Origin: Alteromonadaceae bacterium
Lineage (GTDB): Bacteria; Pseudomonadota; Gammaproteobacteria; Enterobacterales; Alteromonadaceae
Assembly (NCBI GenBank): GCA_013216015.1
Contig: JABSOI010000055.1
Coordinates: 1 to 40,276, forward strand
Direction: 5' to 3'
Length of the DNA stretch: 40,276 bases
Shown: positions 14,668 through 24,458 of the stretch, in pieces
Layout of the letters: every line of letters starts with the position of its first letter
Numbering within the stretch: position 1 is the first letter of the stretch
Translations under genes and position numbers: made by a program
The notes under the pieces: generated by a model
Databases searched by the model: none
What the model was told of the DNA's origin: nothing
The model's input: only the letters and a program-made list of their open reading frames with translations

Positions 14668-15567
14668 ATGCAAGGTCACCTGATTCAAACCACCGCTAAC
14701 AGTATACTGGAATCACTTTCTGAGTTTTAGAATGTGAATACATTCATATTAAAAGATAATACTTTAGCTAAAAAGTTTAATGTCAGTCGTACCACGATTA
14801 GAACGGCACTGAAGGAATTGGAAAAAAAGGGTGTTGTTGAAATTAACGATAATCAAAAACGGGTTATACGCACGCCTGTTGATACTGATTATTTTGATAC
14901 CAGTAATAGCGTATCTTCAAAAGAAGAAATCATTGAAACATATTTTTTAGATTTAATTAATCACGGTAAGTTGTTACCGGGAGATAAATTCTCTGAACTA
15001 GAATTGGCCAAGTCGTCAGGTTGCAATACTATTACCGTTAGAGCGTTTCTCATTAAATTTTCTCGCTTTGGTTTGATCGAAAAGAAGCCAAGAGCTAAAT
15101 GGCAGATGATTAAATTTGATGATAAATTTGCTTTAGAATTGGTGCAATTTAGACGTATCCTTGAAATGAATTGGATAACTCAATTAATGGCTACGCCTGC
15201 TGATAACGAGGTGGGATGAGTTGGCAGTATTATTAGATAAACATATTGAAGTGCTGTAAAATGTTGATGAACGTTATACTGAGCTAAGTGAACTAGATCG
15301 TAAATTTCATTTTATAGTGCAACGTGCTTCTGAAAATCGTTTCTTTATGCATTTTTTTGATGTGGTTTCTTTAATTTGTCACTACCATTACCAATGGAAC
15401 AAAGGTGATGAATTAAAGCGAAATAAAGTGCCCTTCAAGAACATGTAGAGATAATTACTCAGTTGTTAGCTAGAAATACTTCAGGTGTTTTGGCTGCGAT
15501 TCAAACTCATCAAAATACAGCCAAAACAACACTATTACGCTCAGCCCACGGTCTTGAAACCGTTTAA
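14668..15567 (+). pseudogene. GntR/FCD-type transcriptional regulator, multiply disrupted
   Basis: The original frame starts at ATG 14668 after AGGA (MQGHLIQTTANSILESLSEF), hits TAG near 14728, then continues with the GntR winged helix (AKKFNVSRTTIRTALKELEK) and a second HTH-like block. A frameshift near 15215 moves the frame to WDELAVLLDKHIEVL, a TAA at 15257 follows, then ERYTELSELDRKFHFIVQRA, SENRFFMHFFDVVSLICHYH, another frameshift near 15440, and the C-terminal helices ending at 15567. These pieces are collinear with an FCD-domain GntR regulator of about 300 residues, so the gene is dead by two stops and two frameshifts. It may once have regulated nearby sugar genes (inference). Confidence 0.85.
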
Positions 15568-15715
15568 GTTATACCAATGGTATTAAGTACTAATTACGCT
15601 TATTTGGACTACAATCAGACACAAAATATACTGATATTTAAAGATAATATCGGCATTTTTATTGCCACAGTGAGATTAGTGACTGGAATAATCTGTGTTG
15701 CTTAAGCAGACTTAA

Positions 15716-16537
15716 CTATATTTCGGTTAAGAAATTTTTAATTACATCTCTATAATTACGACTGACTTTAACTTGATCATACTCGCCAAGCTTCAAGAAA
15801 AACTCACCTTTAGCATGTGGGATAACTTTTTGAATATAATTCAGGTTTACTATCGTTGAGCGATGAACCCGTTTGAATATTGTTGGGTCCAAATCCTCCA
15901 ACAAGTTCTTTAAAGTACTTCGTTTAATATGAGTAACACCTTTAGCATGAACGCATACGTAGTCACCCGCTGCATCAACCCACTCAATATCAGTCTGCTT
16001 CAATAAAGTAATATCGTCTCTATCTTTAATAATTATCTTGCGCTCAATATTACCTGTATTTGGATTCTGTGTGCTAGTGCCTCTAGTTACATCTCTTTCT
16101 TTTTTTTCTCTTTCATTAATAGTATCTATTGCACCAATTATTCTTGATTTATTGAGTATATCTTCTTCTGTTTCAAAACGTAAAATTGCACGTTGAATTG
16201 CTCGATTAATTCGTTCTTCGTCTATTGGTTTAAGGATATAGTCTACTGCGTGAACTTCAAATGCGTCGAGCGCATATTGTTCAAAGGCGGTTGTAAAAAC
16301 AACCAAAGGTACAATGTCTGACTGAAGGTTTTTTATAACACCAAAACCATCAACTCCAGGCATCTGTATATCTAAAAAAATTAAATCCGGCGCCAGCTCC
16401 ATCGTTGCTTCGATAGCCTCTCGACCATTTTTACATTCTGCAATTACTTCTATTTCTGGAATTTTACTGAGCTTTGCACGTAAAAAATTAAGCGCTAATG
16501 GCTCGTCATCAACTATTATTGTTCTTAACTTAGGCAT
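15716..16537 (-). CDS. LytTR-family response regulator
   Basis: The 273-residue protein has a receiver domain (IIVDDEPLALNFLRAKL, phospho-acceptor Asp56 in LIFLDIQMPGVDGFG, conserved KPI near residue 113), a charged linker (about 125-165), and a LytTR DNA-binding domain (about 168-270: WVDAAGDYVCVHAKG, FKRVHRSTIVNLNYI, VKVSRNYRD). All key residues are present. It is the partner of the upstream kinase at 16718-17863; the two genes share orientation but are separated by a MITE. LytTR regulators bind paired direct repeats upstream of targets; none were identified with confidence. The ATG at 16537 has only a weak ribosome-binding site. Confidence 0.92.
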   Translation of the reverse strand: MPKLRTIIVDDEPLALNFLRAKLSKIPEIEVIAECKNGREAIEATMELAPDLIFLDIQMPGVDGFGVIKNLQSDIVPLVVFTTAFEQYALDAFEVHAVDYILKPIDEERINRAIQRAILRFETEEDILNKSRIIGAIDTINEREKKERDVTRGTSTQNPNTGNIERKIIIKDRDDITLLKQTDIEWVDAAGDYVCVHAKGVTHIKRSTLKNLLEDLDPTIFKRVHRSTIVNLNYIQKVIPHAKGEFFLKLGEYDQVKVSRNYRDVIKNFLTEI

Positions 16538-16570
16538 AAATCTAGCTATTCTTCATGGAGTTATTTGCTT

Positions 16571-16718
16571 ATACCAATCGCACTACTTAAGTGATCATCC
16601 TCAAATGGTCTAAATAACCACTAGCTGCGTTGCCGACTAGGCATCCATGCCTTCGCTGCATTAGTGCATCCATGCACTAATCATTGAATATTGATCATTT
16701 ATTTAATGCGAATGGTAT
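16571..16718. mobile_element. MITE between the kinase and regulator genes
   Basis: ATACCAATCGCACTACTTAA at the left is inverted at the right as TTAATGCGAATGGTAT, and a TGATCA occurs at the inner edge of each arm. The right end touches the stop codon of the kinase gene. The element occupies nearly all of the 180-bp gap in what would be a two-gene operon. Confidence 0.65.
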
Positions 16719-17863
16719 TACTTATCAGTTTCTTCAATATATTCCACCGGTAGTTTAATTGTCGTTATTAAGCCACCAGCTGGTCTAACATTAATATTAA
16801 AGTCATAATTATCAGAATATAGCACTTTAAGTCGTTCATCGATATTGCGCAACCCTATTCCACGACCTGTTTTACCCTTGATTTTATTTCTATCAACACG
16901 TTTACCTGATCCCGTATCACTTAACTCAAGTATTAACATATTATCAATTACGTCAGCAGATAAACTGATGGTACCACCTTCTTCATTTTGCGCAATTACA
17001 TGCTTCATCGAATTTTCAATGATGGGTTGCAATAATAAGCTGGGAATTAAAGCCGATTTTGCTGCTTCAGATATTTTAAAATCAAGTTGCAGTCTTTCTC
17101 CAAAACGAGTTTTTTCTATTTCTAAGTAAAGATTTAACGCCTTGATTTCAAATTCTAAAGCTAATTTAGTATCAGGATTATTATCTAATGAATAACGTAG
17201 AAATTTGCTTAGTTGAACCGTCATACGTTGTGCTTTTTCTGATAGCTCAGATTCAATAAGTGAATTAATTGCATTTAATGAATTACAAAGAAAATGTGGG
17301 TTTAACTGGTATCGAAGCATTTTTATCTTTGCATCTCTTGCATCTGATTGTGCATTTAACCTTTTTAATTGTTCATTTTTAGCTTCAGCCTCCTTTTTAA
17401 GTACTATTTTATGTTCAAATTGCAACAATCGATAATACCGGATGCCATGAAAAAAACCTGCCCAACAAAAATAAATAAATATACTACCGAAATACCAACC
17501 ACCCAAATCAACCCAGATAGTTTCAATACCTGTCATTATTATGTAGAGTTTTGCTCTGAGAACGGTCCAGCCAAAAGAAATAAATAGCACAGAAGTAATA
17601 CTTATAAAAATTCTGGAAAAAATGGGAGTGTTCCAGCTCCTCATGAAAACCCAATACAATGGCAGCGTAAATACTATTCCAATAACTGATTGCAAAAATG
17701 TATGACTAAGGTGTAAAACATCGACTTGACCATACCAAAGAGTTAATGAAAATAGACTGACTAATGAAACAAAAAACCAAAAAGATATTTGTAAAACCCA
17801 AAATAAGTAAACCGGTTTTTTTGAAATATAATTAAACTTTCGCTGTAAGAAATTCTCAAACAT
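16718..17863 (-). CDS. LytS-type sensor histidine kinase (His_kinase/HATPase)
   Basis: Starting at 17863, where AGGAG stands six bases before the ATG, the product is 381 residues; an in-frame ATG at 17926 would add a basic extension and lacks a good site. Four or five membrane segments fill residues 15-145, followed by a coiled-coil linker (HKIVLKKEAEAKNEQLKRL). The kinase core has the phospho-acceptor His in NPHFLCNSLNAINSL, the N box LLQPIIENSMKH, and the G box GRGIGLRNIDERL, all as in the LytS/YehU group (PF06580 plus HATPase). It phosphorylates the LytTR regulator encoded downstream. The signal is unknown; its place next to carbohydrate genes suggests a nutrient or envelope cue (inference). 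Confidence 0.9.
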   Translation of the reverse strand: MFENFLQRKFNYISKKPVYLFWVLQISFWFFVSLVSLFSLTLWYGQVDVLHLSHTFLQSVIGIVFTLPLYWVFMRSWNTPIFSRIFISITSVLFISFGWTVLRAKLYIIMTGIETIWVDLGGWYFGSIFIYFCWAGFFHGIRYYRLLQFEHKIVLKKEAEAKNEQLKRLNAQSDARDAKIKMLRYQLNPHFLCNSLNAINSLIESELSEKAQRMTVQLSKFLRYSLDNNPDTKLALEFEIKALNLYLEIEKTRFGERLQLDFKISEAAKSALIPSLLLQPIIENSMKHVIAQNEEGGTISLSADVIDNMLILELSDTGSGKRVDRNKIKGKTGRGIGLRNIDERLKVLYSDNYDFNINVRPAGGLITTIKLPVEYIEETDK

Positions 17864-18010
17864 ATGGACTCCTGAAGTAACAACTTGGCATATTACCCTT
17901 TGCCTTCTACCCTTTGCCATGTGCATAATTGAATACGGTCACATGCCTCGCCCATATTAACGCAAAATTTACAAATAATCTAAACCTTAGGAACTTGCAT
18001 AAAAGTAATA

Positions 18011-18254
18011 CCAATTGGTATGGCTATGTCCCGGTTAAGTGTTGCTATAATAATTGTAGGATGGGTTAGCCAACGGCGTAACCCATCATTTTGCATAACG
18101 CAACCAACTGATAATAATGATAAAAGATGTCATTTTGATGGGTTACGCCTGGGCTAACCCATCCTACGCGCTGAAATCTTGAGCTGACAAATAAACATGA
18201 ATAAAACAATGAATTACGGGTGTAGCAACACTTAACCGATACATAGCCAATTGG
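18011..18254. mobile_element. Inverted-repeat element, first of two in tandem
   Basis: CCAATTGGTATGGCTATGTC at the left is matched, inverted, by ACATAGCCAATTGG at the right; inner arms are GTAGGATGGGTTAGCC and GGCTAACCCATCCTAC. It shares the CCAATTGG palindrome with the next copy. Related worn copies are at 5123 and 22228. Confidence 0.7.
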
Positions 18255-18486
18255 TATGGCTATGTCCCAGTTAAGTGTTGTTAAAAAGTTGTAGGATTAG
18301 CCAACGGCGTAACCCCCCACTTTGTAGCGCACAACTATCTAATAATATTTTTAAAAACTGGTGTTTTGATGGGTTACGCCTTCGGCTAACCCATTATACG
18401 CGCTGAAATCTTGAACTGACAAACCAATAGAGTCAAAACAAATAATTACGGTCGTGACCACACTTAATTGGTACATAGCCAATTGA
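18247..18486. mobile_element. Inverted-repeat element, second tandem copy
   Basis: It has the same design as the copy before it (TATGGCTATGTCCCAGTTAA ... GGTACATAGCCAATTG) and ends about 20 bases from the stop of the large carbohydrate-active gene. The paired GTAACCC/GGGTTAC arms could act as a hairpin for transcripts entering from either side. Confidence 0.65.
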
Positions 18487-18505
18487 TATTATCAACTAAT
18501 AGCCT

Positions 18506-21500
18506 TCATTCAGAAAAAAGCTGACTTGAATTCAAGGCCAGTGAAATTTGGCGAATACGACCATTACGTAAAAACAAATTGGCACTTTCTTTAGCAGGTA
18601 AAATCAATTCTGTTAATGTTTGCTGCTTCCCGTCATCCCATGTAATAGTAAGTGTTGGTTTTGCCCAATCCCCCAGTTGATAAACAACAGGTACCTGACA
18701 CCAGGTAAAGGCTAATCCAGATTCTGGTACGGTAATTTCTTGCCAATTATCATCAATATCCAAATATTTTAATTGTGTTTCTTGTTTAACAAATTCACAT
18801 ATTCTCAATAACTTAGTTTGAAAGTGAACAGAGCCACCTTTAACTCTAATGCCCAATTCACCAAAGCGGGCAAGTATTTCTTCTTTAACTTGTCCGGTCA
18901 TCCCCGGTTGTTGAGCTCCTGCATGTTTCGGCGTATGAGAATAGGGATCTGTAGGAAATGCACCATATTCGACAGGCGTTTTATTAAAGCCAAGTCCTTC
19001 ACGCACGCGGTAATACAACTGGCCTATACGTCTGCAAGTATCTTCATTGTCGCCATTGTCCAGTGCAGCAAAGAAATTTTCTTCAACCGCTAACAACAAC
19101 TTGGAAACCATTTGCCAATAAATGCTGCCCAAACCTTCAAAACCAAACATACCGCCGGATCGGCCAGTGAACTCCTGATGGTTGAATACCTCTTCATATA
19201 ATGCCACCAAAGGATATCTGGCAATTTCAAGTACGTCACCATATACACTGGACAACATATCCAGTTGTGCCATCAAGTCATCGGCATTGCTTAAGTCCGC
19301 ATTAAAACGATATATACCATCGATATCTTGTAAAATTATGCGTTCATCGCGCTCTTTAAGCATTAACATTAATAACGGATCAGCGAAAACTTTGTCGGCA
19401 TCAACACAATTTTTTTGCAAAAAGCTTGGTAATTTTCGATCTGGATAAAGCATAAAGCTACCTTGATCATCACGGTAAACATCACTTTCAAACAGTGCTT
19501 CAACCACAGATATAACTTGTTCCGAACTAAATGAGCCACAACTTAGTGCAGCAACCTGCCCTTCCAACATTGGATAAAGCTTATCAACAGTTAGACTCTC
19601 CTGTTCAAAAGCAAGCAAGTTATAGGCATTATAAAGGCCATCTTCACGTTCGTTTGTACTTATTGTATGTTCAATTGCAGCCAGCGCATCTTCGAGCATT
19701 GACTTAATAGTCGCTATCGGCTGAAGCATTTTTCCAGAAAACATTTCCTGTCGGTAAACCGTTTCACGGTAACGGCTGGAAGCCTGTCCAAGTTCTGATA
19801 AACATTGATAACGGTCATCCGCACTTATTGGGCCATTATTCAACAGTGGACGTATTTTCTTTAAAGCATCTGCGGTTTCAACAATCCAGTCATTTACTTC
19901 TTTGGAAATAATAGTGGTTTCTGATTCTTCAGCTAATAATTTCTGCAAGAAACAGACATAACGACGTAAATAATACAAAGTTACTACAGATACTCCCTGA
20001 CCAACCAATGCATTATTTGCATCATTCCATTCAGGTCGCTGTGTATTTAGCCAAATTCCACCATCTATAACTAAATTACCAAGCTTACAAAGTAGCGGCA
20101 CCAGTAACTTTTCCAATAAATTGACTTGATACACTTCACCATTTGAGTCAATAATCAATTTACCATCAGCGCCTATTTTACTTACACGACTTTCAATACG
20201 CCCTGCCGAACCATTATCGTAAGTCACTGTACTTTTTGCATTTTTAACTAAAGCACTAAAAGGTTTTATTCTATATGGCACATTGGCGTAACTAAATATG
20301 GGCTGCCGTAAAAGCTCACTGAGTTTTCCCGGATTAAATTCATTGGAAAGTTCCAACATTTTTTGTAAATATATGATCTGGTGATCACCCCAGTAACCTA
20401 TATAACTCCACGGATCATCTGGGTCTTCTTCTTCCCAGTCAATTCCTTCTTTGGAAATACGATAAGGGTTGTATCCGTCTATGGTAGAAGCATTAACAAA
20501 TTTGGCTATCACATTTTCAACAAACGCAGGGTAACTAAAAGTTAATGCTTCCCAGTTTTGAAAAATATCCCGCCAATTGCCTTGGTATGTCAGCAAACTT
20601 TTGTTGTTCTCATCTTTTAATTTAATTTCAAATTTGTTCCATGGACGGCTTGGATCACCATGTCTGCGACCAAAAAATATTGGCAGATATTCATAACAAA
20701 GCCGCTCAAGCTGTTGATCTCCCTCTTGCTTAACAAGTGCCAGTAATTCCTCAATATTAACGCTAGCTGGCAAACATCTAAAAAACTCTTGATGACGTAA
20801 ATAAACATCACTATTAAACAAGTTAACAGTGCTTGAAAAATCTGTGGACGATATTTGGTAATGGTCGTTAAAAGCACCACCACGCAATACATTAAACAGT
20901 ACATTGGCATAATGATGTACAGAAACATTTTCTTCTGCAGTAGCTTGAAAACCATCAGCTGTAGCCATAATCCGAGCCAGGCCATCAGAGCCCTGTTCTA
21001 TAGAGGTTTTTATGTTACTTGTTAATTGATCGGTATAACTTAGCTGACTACGCAGCGCTACAGCTTGGCTTTGATCTTGCTCAACATTGGCCACAAATTG
21101 CCATTTTTTATTCTCAAGTGGCTCTAGTGTTATAGTTGAATTAACCAGAAATGCGCCTCGAATACCACGTTTGTGTGTTTCCTGTTTTAGTTTTTTCCCC
21201 ATGCGGAAAAATTCGAGCTGTTCAGACGACAGTAGTATTTTTTTCTGTTCCAGACCTAAACAAAATACGGTGTTTGCTTTTAAAGATTCACATGGATCGG
21301 CACTGTCAGTAATACCAGAATATAAAGTAAAAAATGCCAATCCTGAGCTTTCATCTAATTCTGTCCATTTATACGCGTCAACTAAATTACTTGAATGAGC
21401 TTGTGTAAAACGAGGAGTTCCTGCCGGCAAAATATTTTGAAAACCATCGATAAGTTCAATACTTAAAGGTTTATCAGATAAGTTTTCCAACTCGCATTTG

Positions 21501-21955
21501 CGAACAAATCCATACTGTTCACTTGTTGCCCATGTGTATTTATATTTAAGCTGTAGATCATTATTTACTTCTTCAAAGCAAAGCTTATTTCCCAGCAAAT
21601 TTTTATATAAATTGCGAATTATATTATAACGACCATCATGCTCCCGGTTAAATGGTTCCCAATCAGAAATCTGGCCCTCATTATCAACACGTAAGAGCGT
21701 TTTACAACCAGTTTGAAGATCACTTTCGTGTATTTTATCAACTGTTATATATGGAAATAATGCTGTTTCAGGAGAAACTCTCCCAGCAGTTAATCCACCA
21801 GTAGATGATACAAACAGCCAATGATCACTATTTGAAACAACACTGATAAAAAATGGCGCCATTTTATTCACATTATTGATGGCATAAAAACGCTCATCTC
21901 CCAACATTATAAATTCGCCGGTTACTTGACTGTTGTTTGTTTTAGAAGTCTTCAT
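18506..21955 (-). CDS. Large cytoplasmic carbohydrate-active enzyme, phosphorylase/glycosidase-like
   Basis: The 1149-residue protein lacks a signal peptide, so it acts on imported sugars. The N-terminal 300 residues look like the beta-sandwich of GH94/GH36-type enzymes (DHWLFVSSTGGLTAGRVSPE, WEPFNREHDGRYNIIRNLYK). The middle has YQGNWRDIFQNWEALTFSYP and DPWSYIGYWGDHQIIYLQK, resembling the helical (alpha/alpha)6 barrel of cellobiose-phosphorylase relatives. A late conserved block, YGAFPTDPYSHTPKHAGAQQ and PGMTGQVKEEI, is shared with long uncharacterised homologues in other glycan loci. Catalytic residues cannot be assigned, and the CAZy family (GH94, GH149, GH161 or none) is open. A GPH symporter stands upstream on the same strand, supporting a role in oligosaccharide breakdown. 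AGGA precedes the ATG. Confidence 0.6.
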   Translation of the reverse strand: MKTSKTNNSQVTGEFIMLGDERFYAINNVNKMAPFFISVVSNSDHWLFVSSTGGLTAGRVSPETALFPYITVDKIHESDLQTGCKTLLRVDNEGQISDWEPFNREHDGRYNIIRNLYKNLLGNKLCFEEVNNDLQLKYKYTWATSEQYGFVRKCELENLSDKPLSIELIDGFQNILPAGTPRFTQAHSSNLVDAYKWTELDESSGLAFFTLYSGITDSADPCESLKANTVFCLGLEQKKILLSSEQLEFFRMGKKLKQETHKRGIRGAFLVNSTITLEPLENKKWQFVANVEQDQSQAVALRSQLSYTDQLTSNIKTSIEQGSDGLARIMATADGFQATAEENVSVHHYANVLFNVLRGGAFNDHYQISSTDFSSTVNLFNSDVYLRHQEFFRCLPASVNIEELLALVKQEGDQQLERLCYEYLPIFFGRRHGDPSRPWNKFEIKLKDENNKSLLTYQGNWRDIFQNWEALTFSYPAFVENVIAKFVNASTIDGYNPYRISKEGIDWEEEDPDDPWSYIGYWGDHQIIYLQKMLELSNEFNPGKLSELLRQPIFSYANVPYRIKPFSALVKNAKSTVTYDNGSAGRIESRVSKIGADGKLIIDSNGEVYQVNLLEKLLVPLLCKLGNLVIDGGIWLNTQRPEWNDANNALVGQGVSVVTLYYLRRYVCFLQKLLAEESETTIISKEVNDWIVETADALKKIRPLLNNGPISADDRYQCLSELGQASSRYRETVYRQEMFSGKMLQPIATIKSMLEDALAAIEHTISTNEREDGLYNAYNLLAFEQESLTVDKLYPMLEGQVAALSCGSFSSEQVISVVEALFESDVYRDDQGSFMLYPDRKLPSFLQKNCVDADKVFADPLLMLMLKERDERIILQDIDGIYRFNADLSNADDLMAQLDMLSSVYGDVLEIARYPLVALYEEVFNHQEFTGRSGGMFGFEGLGSIYWQMVSKLLLAVEENFFAALDNGDNEDTCRRIGQLYYRVREGLGFNKTPVEYGAFPTDPYSHTPKHAGAQQPGMTGQVKEEILARFGELGIRVKGGSVHFQTKLLRICEFVKQETQLKYLDIDDNWQEITVPESGLAFTWCQVPVVYQLGDWAKPTLTITWDDGKQQTLTELILPAKESANLFLRNGRIRQISLALNSSQLFSE

Positions 21956-22227
21956 TTTAATTCCTACCTACCTAAACTAGAGGTATATTTACTACTTAAA
22001 TATTCAAATTAGTTTTATTCTTACGTCTGTATCTAAGTCCCTAACAACAGTAAATAAACAATAATTTTGTTATTTGACATTTAACATTTACATTCCACAA
22101 TAAAGTAGCACGAAATAATGACAACCAAAACGAGTTGAGACGGACTGACTATGCGGTAAATACGACAAACATTTGCTTATAAGCTAAAAACATATCAACT
22201 TTATTTATAATAGAGATTATACCGCGC

Positions 22228-22370
22228 AGGATGGGTTATCCGCAGGTGTAACCCATCAAAACACATATTTATTAGCTAATTAACGACTGAGTGCTCACCA
22301 AAGGTGATGGGTTACCCCGTTGGCTAATCCTACAACTATGATAGCCACAGTTAACTGGAGAATAGCCAAT
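22228..22370. repeat. Diverged inverted-repeat element (18011 family)
   Basis: AGGATGGGTTATCCGCAGGT and GTAACCCATC on the left face GATGGGTTACCCCGTTGGCT and AATCCTACAACTAT on the right, ending AGTTAACTGGAGAATAGCCA. This is the third related copy beside this enzyme gene. Confidence 0.55.
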
Positions 22371-22445
22371 GCATTAAGTTTCTGGATGGACACTAATGAA
22401 GTTAATGATAATTTGAACAGAAAGAATCCAAGGATATAATCGTTA

Positions 22446-22477
22446 ATTGCATACCCAAATTGTTTTGAGTATGCAAT
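22446..22477. terminator. Hairpin downstream of the symporter gene
   Basis: ATTGCATAC and GTATGCAAT pair perfectly across a 14-base loop, 12 bases after the symporter stop. There is no clear U-run on the minus strand, so termination is plausible but weak. Confidence 0.45.
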
Positions 22478-22489
22478 CTATACCAGCCT

Positions 22490-24010
22490 TTACGAAGAGC
22501 TAGCCAATTCAGCATCTTGAGGAAGTTCGTCGTCATCAACCGTTAGTTTACCACGTCGAATTTCTAAAGCCTCACGTACTTCGTTCGCTTTTTCTTCTGT
22601 TAATGGATAAGCAAGGATCATCCAAATGGCTACCAAAGAAGTAAAAATAGGTATCAGAACATCACACAAACGCATCCAGAAAATAGTGTCTGCTGATTGT
22701 TGACCCAATAATGCCACATCAAAACCGGTAGCATTAAGTAAAAAACCACCTGCAGCCAGCGCAACAGCCATACCAAGTTTAACCACCCACCAATAAATCG
22801 AACCAAACATTCCTTCTCGTCTTTGTTTAGTTTCCAATTCATCAAGATCACATACATCTGCAACCATCGAGCCCATTAATGTGAACAAACCACCAAGACC
22901 AAAAGCAATAAAAATTGAGGGGACCAACAACAACATAGGGTTCTCTGGAGTGTAGCAAACCCATTTAAGAGCATAACCAACAATCGATACACCAATAGAG
23001 AAAAAGAAGGCATTACGCTTTCCAATAATAGTCGATAGTTTAGCGATAAGAAAAATGACACAAAATGTTGATATTGCCGAAACAGTGCCAGCCCAGCCAG
23101 CATATTCAGCACCTAAAGACTGATCTCCACCAAAAACATAATATATAATTACATATGTTTGAAACGAAGAAACAAGCATAAAGCCGTTAAAAACAAGAAA
23201 GGTTGCTGCACATAAACAAAGAAAGGGTTTAAATTTAATCGTTGTTAAAAAACCTCTAAAAAAGTCACTAATACCCGCAGAAGACTTCTTTTCACTTTGC
23301 TTTGTGTCACTTGAACTATTGTTCAAGCTATCTTTGCTTGTATTTGTAGTTGTTTCTTTCTTCTTAGAACGCTCTTTCAAAAATATTGCAGGTAAAATGC
23401 CGATAACAATAGTAAACGTACCAATAATAATGGCTAGCCATCCTGCTCCCTCAACCATATCTTCAAATAACATGTCATTTTGCATAAACCACAGGAACCA
23501 GGGAGCGACCAACCAGGCAACTTGTCCCATAAAATTCTGTACGGCCATGATGCTTGTTCGCTCATGATAATCAGGCGTTAATTCATAACCCAAAGCTACC
23601 CATGGTGTAGCAAATACGGTATAAGCCAGATAAAAAATAATGGAACCGATTAAGAAGAACCAAAAATAAAAATTTTCACTTTGGTCCCTGGGGAGTTGCC
23701 AAAGTAAAGCAAAAACAACACCTGCTGCTATTGCGCCAATGAAAATATAAGGTCTGCGACGACCCCATTTTGATCTAGTGTGATCAGAAATATACCCCAT
23801 TAAAGGGTCAGTTAAAGCATCTGTTAATCTAGGCAACGCACTAATTAAACCAACCAAAGCAGGGTTCATACCTAAGCCAAGATTCAGGACAATAACCATG
23901 GTAACCATCGAGGCACCCAATAAGTTATTAACAAAAGCCCCTAAGCCATAAATGAACTTGTTAACAAAAGGAATTATATCTCTGTCGTTTGTTTTTATAT
24001 TTTTGACCAT
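22490..24010 (-). CDS. GPH-family sugar:cation symporter
   Basis: The 506-residue protein has about 12 membrane segments and the signature of the glycoside-pentoside-hexuronide:cation symporters (MelB relatives): FIYGLGAFVNNLLGASM at the start, LTDALTDPLMGYISD followed by the loop DHTRSKWGRRRPYI, FATPWVALGYELTPDYHER, and a central hydrophilic Ser/Lys-rich loop (about residues 215-250). It imports a glycoside with a cation. It lies upstream of the large enzyme on the same strand, which predicts that its substrate feeds that enzyme. The central loop is unusually rich in Ser, Thr and Lys. GGAAT precedes the ATG. Confidence 0.88.
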   Translation of the reverse strand: MVKNIKTNDRDIIPFVNKFIYGLGAFVNNLLGASMVTMVIVLNLGLGMNPALVGLISALPRLTDALTDPLMGYISDHTRSKWGRRRPYIFIGAIAAGVVFALLWQLPRDQSENFYFWFFLIGSIIFYLAYTVFATPWVALGYELTPDYHERTSIMAVQNFMGQVAWLVAPWFLWFMQNDMLFEDMVEGAGWLAIIIGTFTIVIGILPAIFLKERSKKKETTTNTSKDSLNNSSSDTKQSEKKSSAGISDFFRGFLTTIKFKPFLCLCAATFLVFNGFMLVSSFQTYVIIYYVFGGDQSLGAEYAGWAGTVSAISTFCVIFLIAKLSTIIGKRNAFFFSIGVSIVGYALKWVCYTPENPMLLLVPSIFIAFGLGGLFTLMGSMVADVCDLDELETKQRREGMFGSIYWWVVKLGMAVALAAGGFLLNATGFDVALLGQQSADTIFWMRLCDVLIPIFTSLVAIWMILAYPLTEEKANEVREALEIRRGKLTVDDDELPQDAELASSS

Positions 24011-24458
24011 ATTTTTATTCCATTCTTAATTTTAATGTAAGCTATTACTAAGATTACACTTTGTGCTTCAAGCCAATTTAACCAGCAACATTAATTTTTC
24101 ATTAAAAAATACATTATATAGATAAGCTAATAACTCAAGAGTAAAACGGTGAAGTGGATTACTAAAAACGATGAAATGGTCAATTATGAAAATTAATGCA
24201 AATACCTATGTTATACCCAAGCTACTTGAGTATAAGTGCATTATCAATAAAATGAAGAATAAATTGAGATGATGGAAAGCTTAAATCTTGTCGCTGCTTA
24301 ACCCGAATCCAGGGAAATAAATGTACGCAATTCGTTTGCAAAACAGGCGAAAACAACTTACGTAAGTCTTGCTAGACCAAAAGAGCCGTGCTAGATTAAA
24401 TATGACAGGTCCGATGTTTTATGCCTGAGATCAGTGAATAATAATAAATAGACAAGTA
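24011..24458. other. Gap upstream of the symporter
   Basis: No gene. It should contain the symporter promoter near 24011-24120. A single end of the 8937-type MITE (TATACCCAAGCTACTTGAGT) is at about 24213, and GCTTAACCCGAATCCAGG near 24297 may be an eroded repeat end. Confidence 0.4.

Larger units (their letters stand above)
21956..22489. other. Gap between the enzyme and the symporter
   Basis: No gene. It contains the leader of the large enzyme (right next to 21955), a worn inverted-repeat element (22228-22370), a single MITE end (22378-22395, GTTTCTGGATGGACACTA) and a hairpin after the symporter gene. The length suggests the enzyme may have its own promoter here. Confidence 0.5.

Noticed and set aside
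20617-20985. 122-residue frame inside the large enzyme gene
   Set aside because: It is an out-of-frame shadow of a gene whose own frame is intact over 1149 codons.
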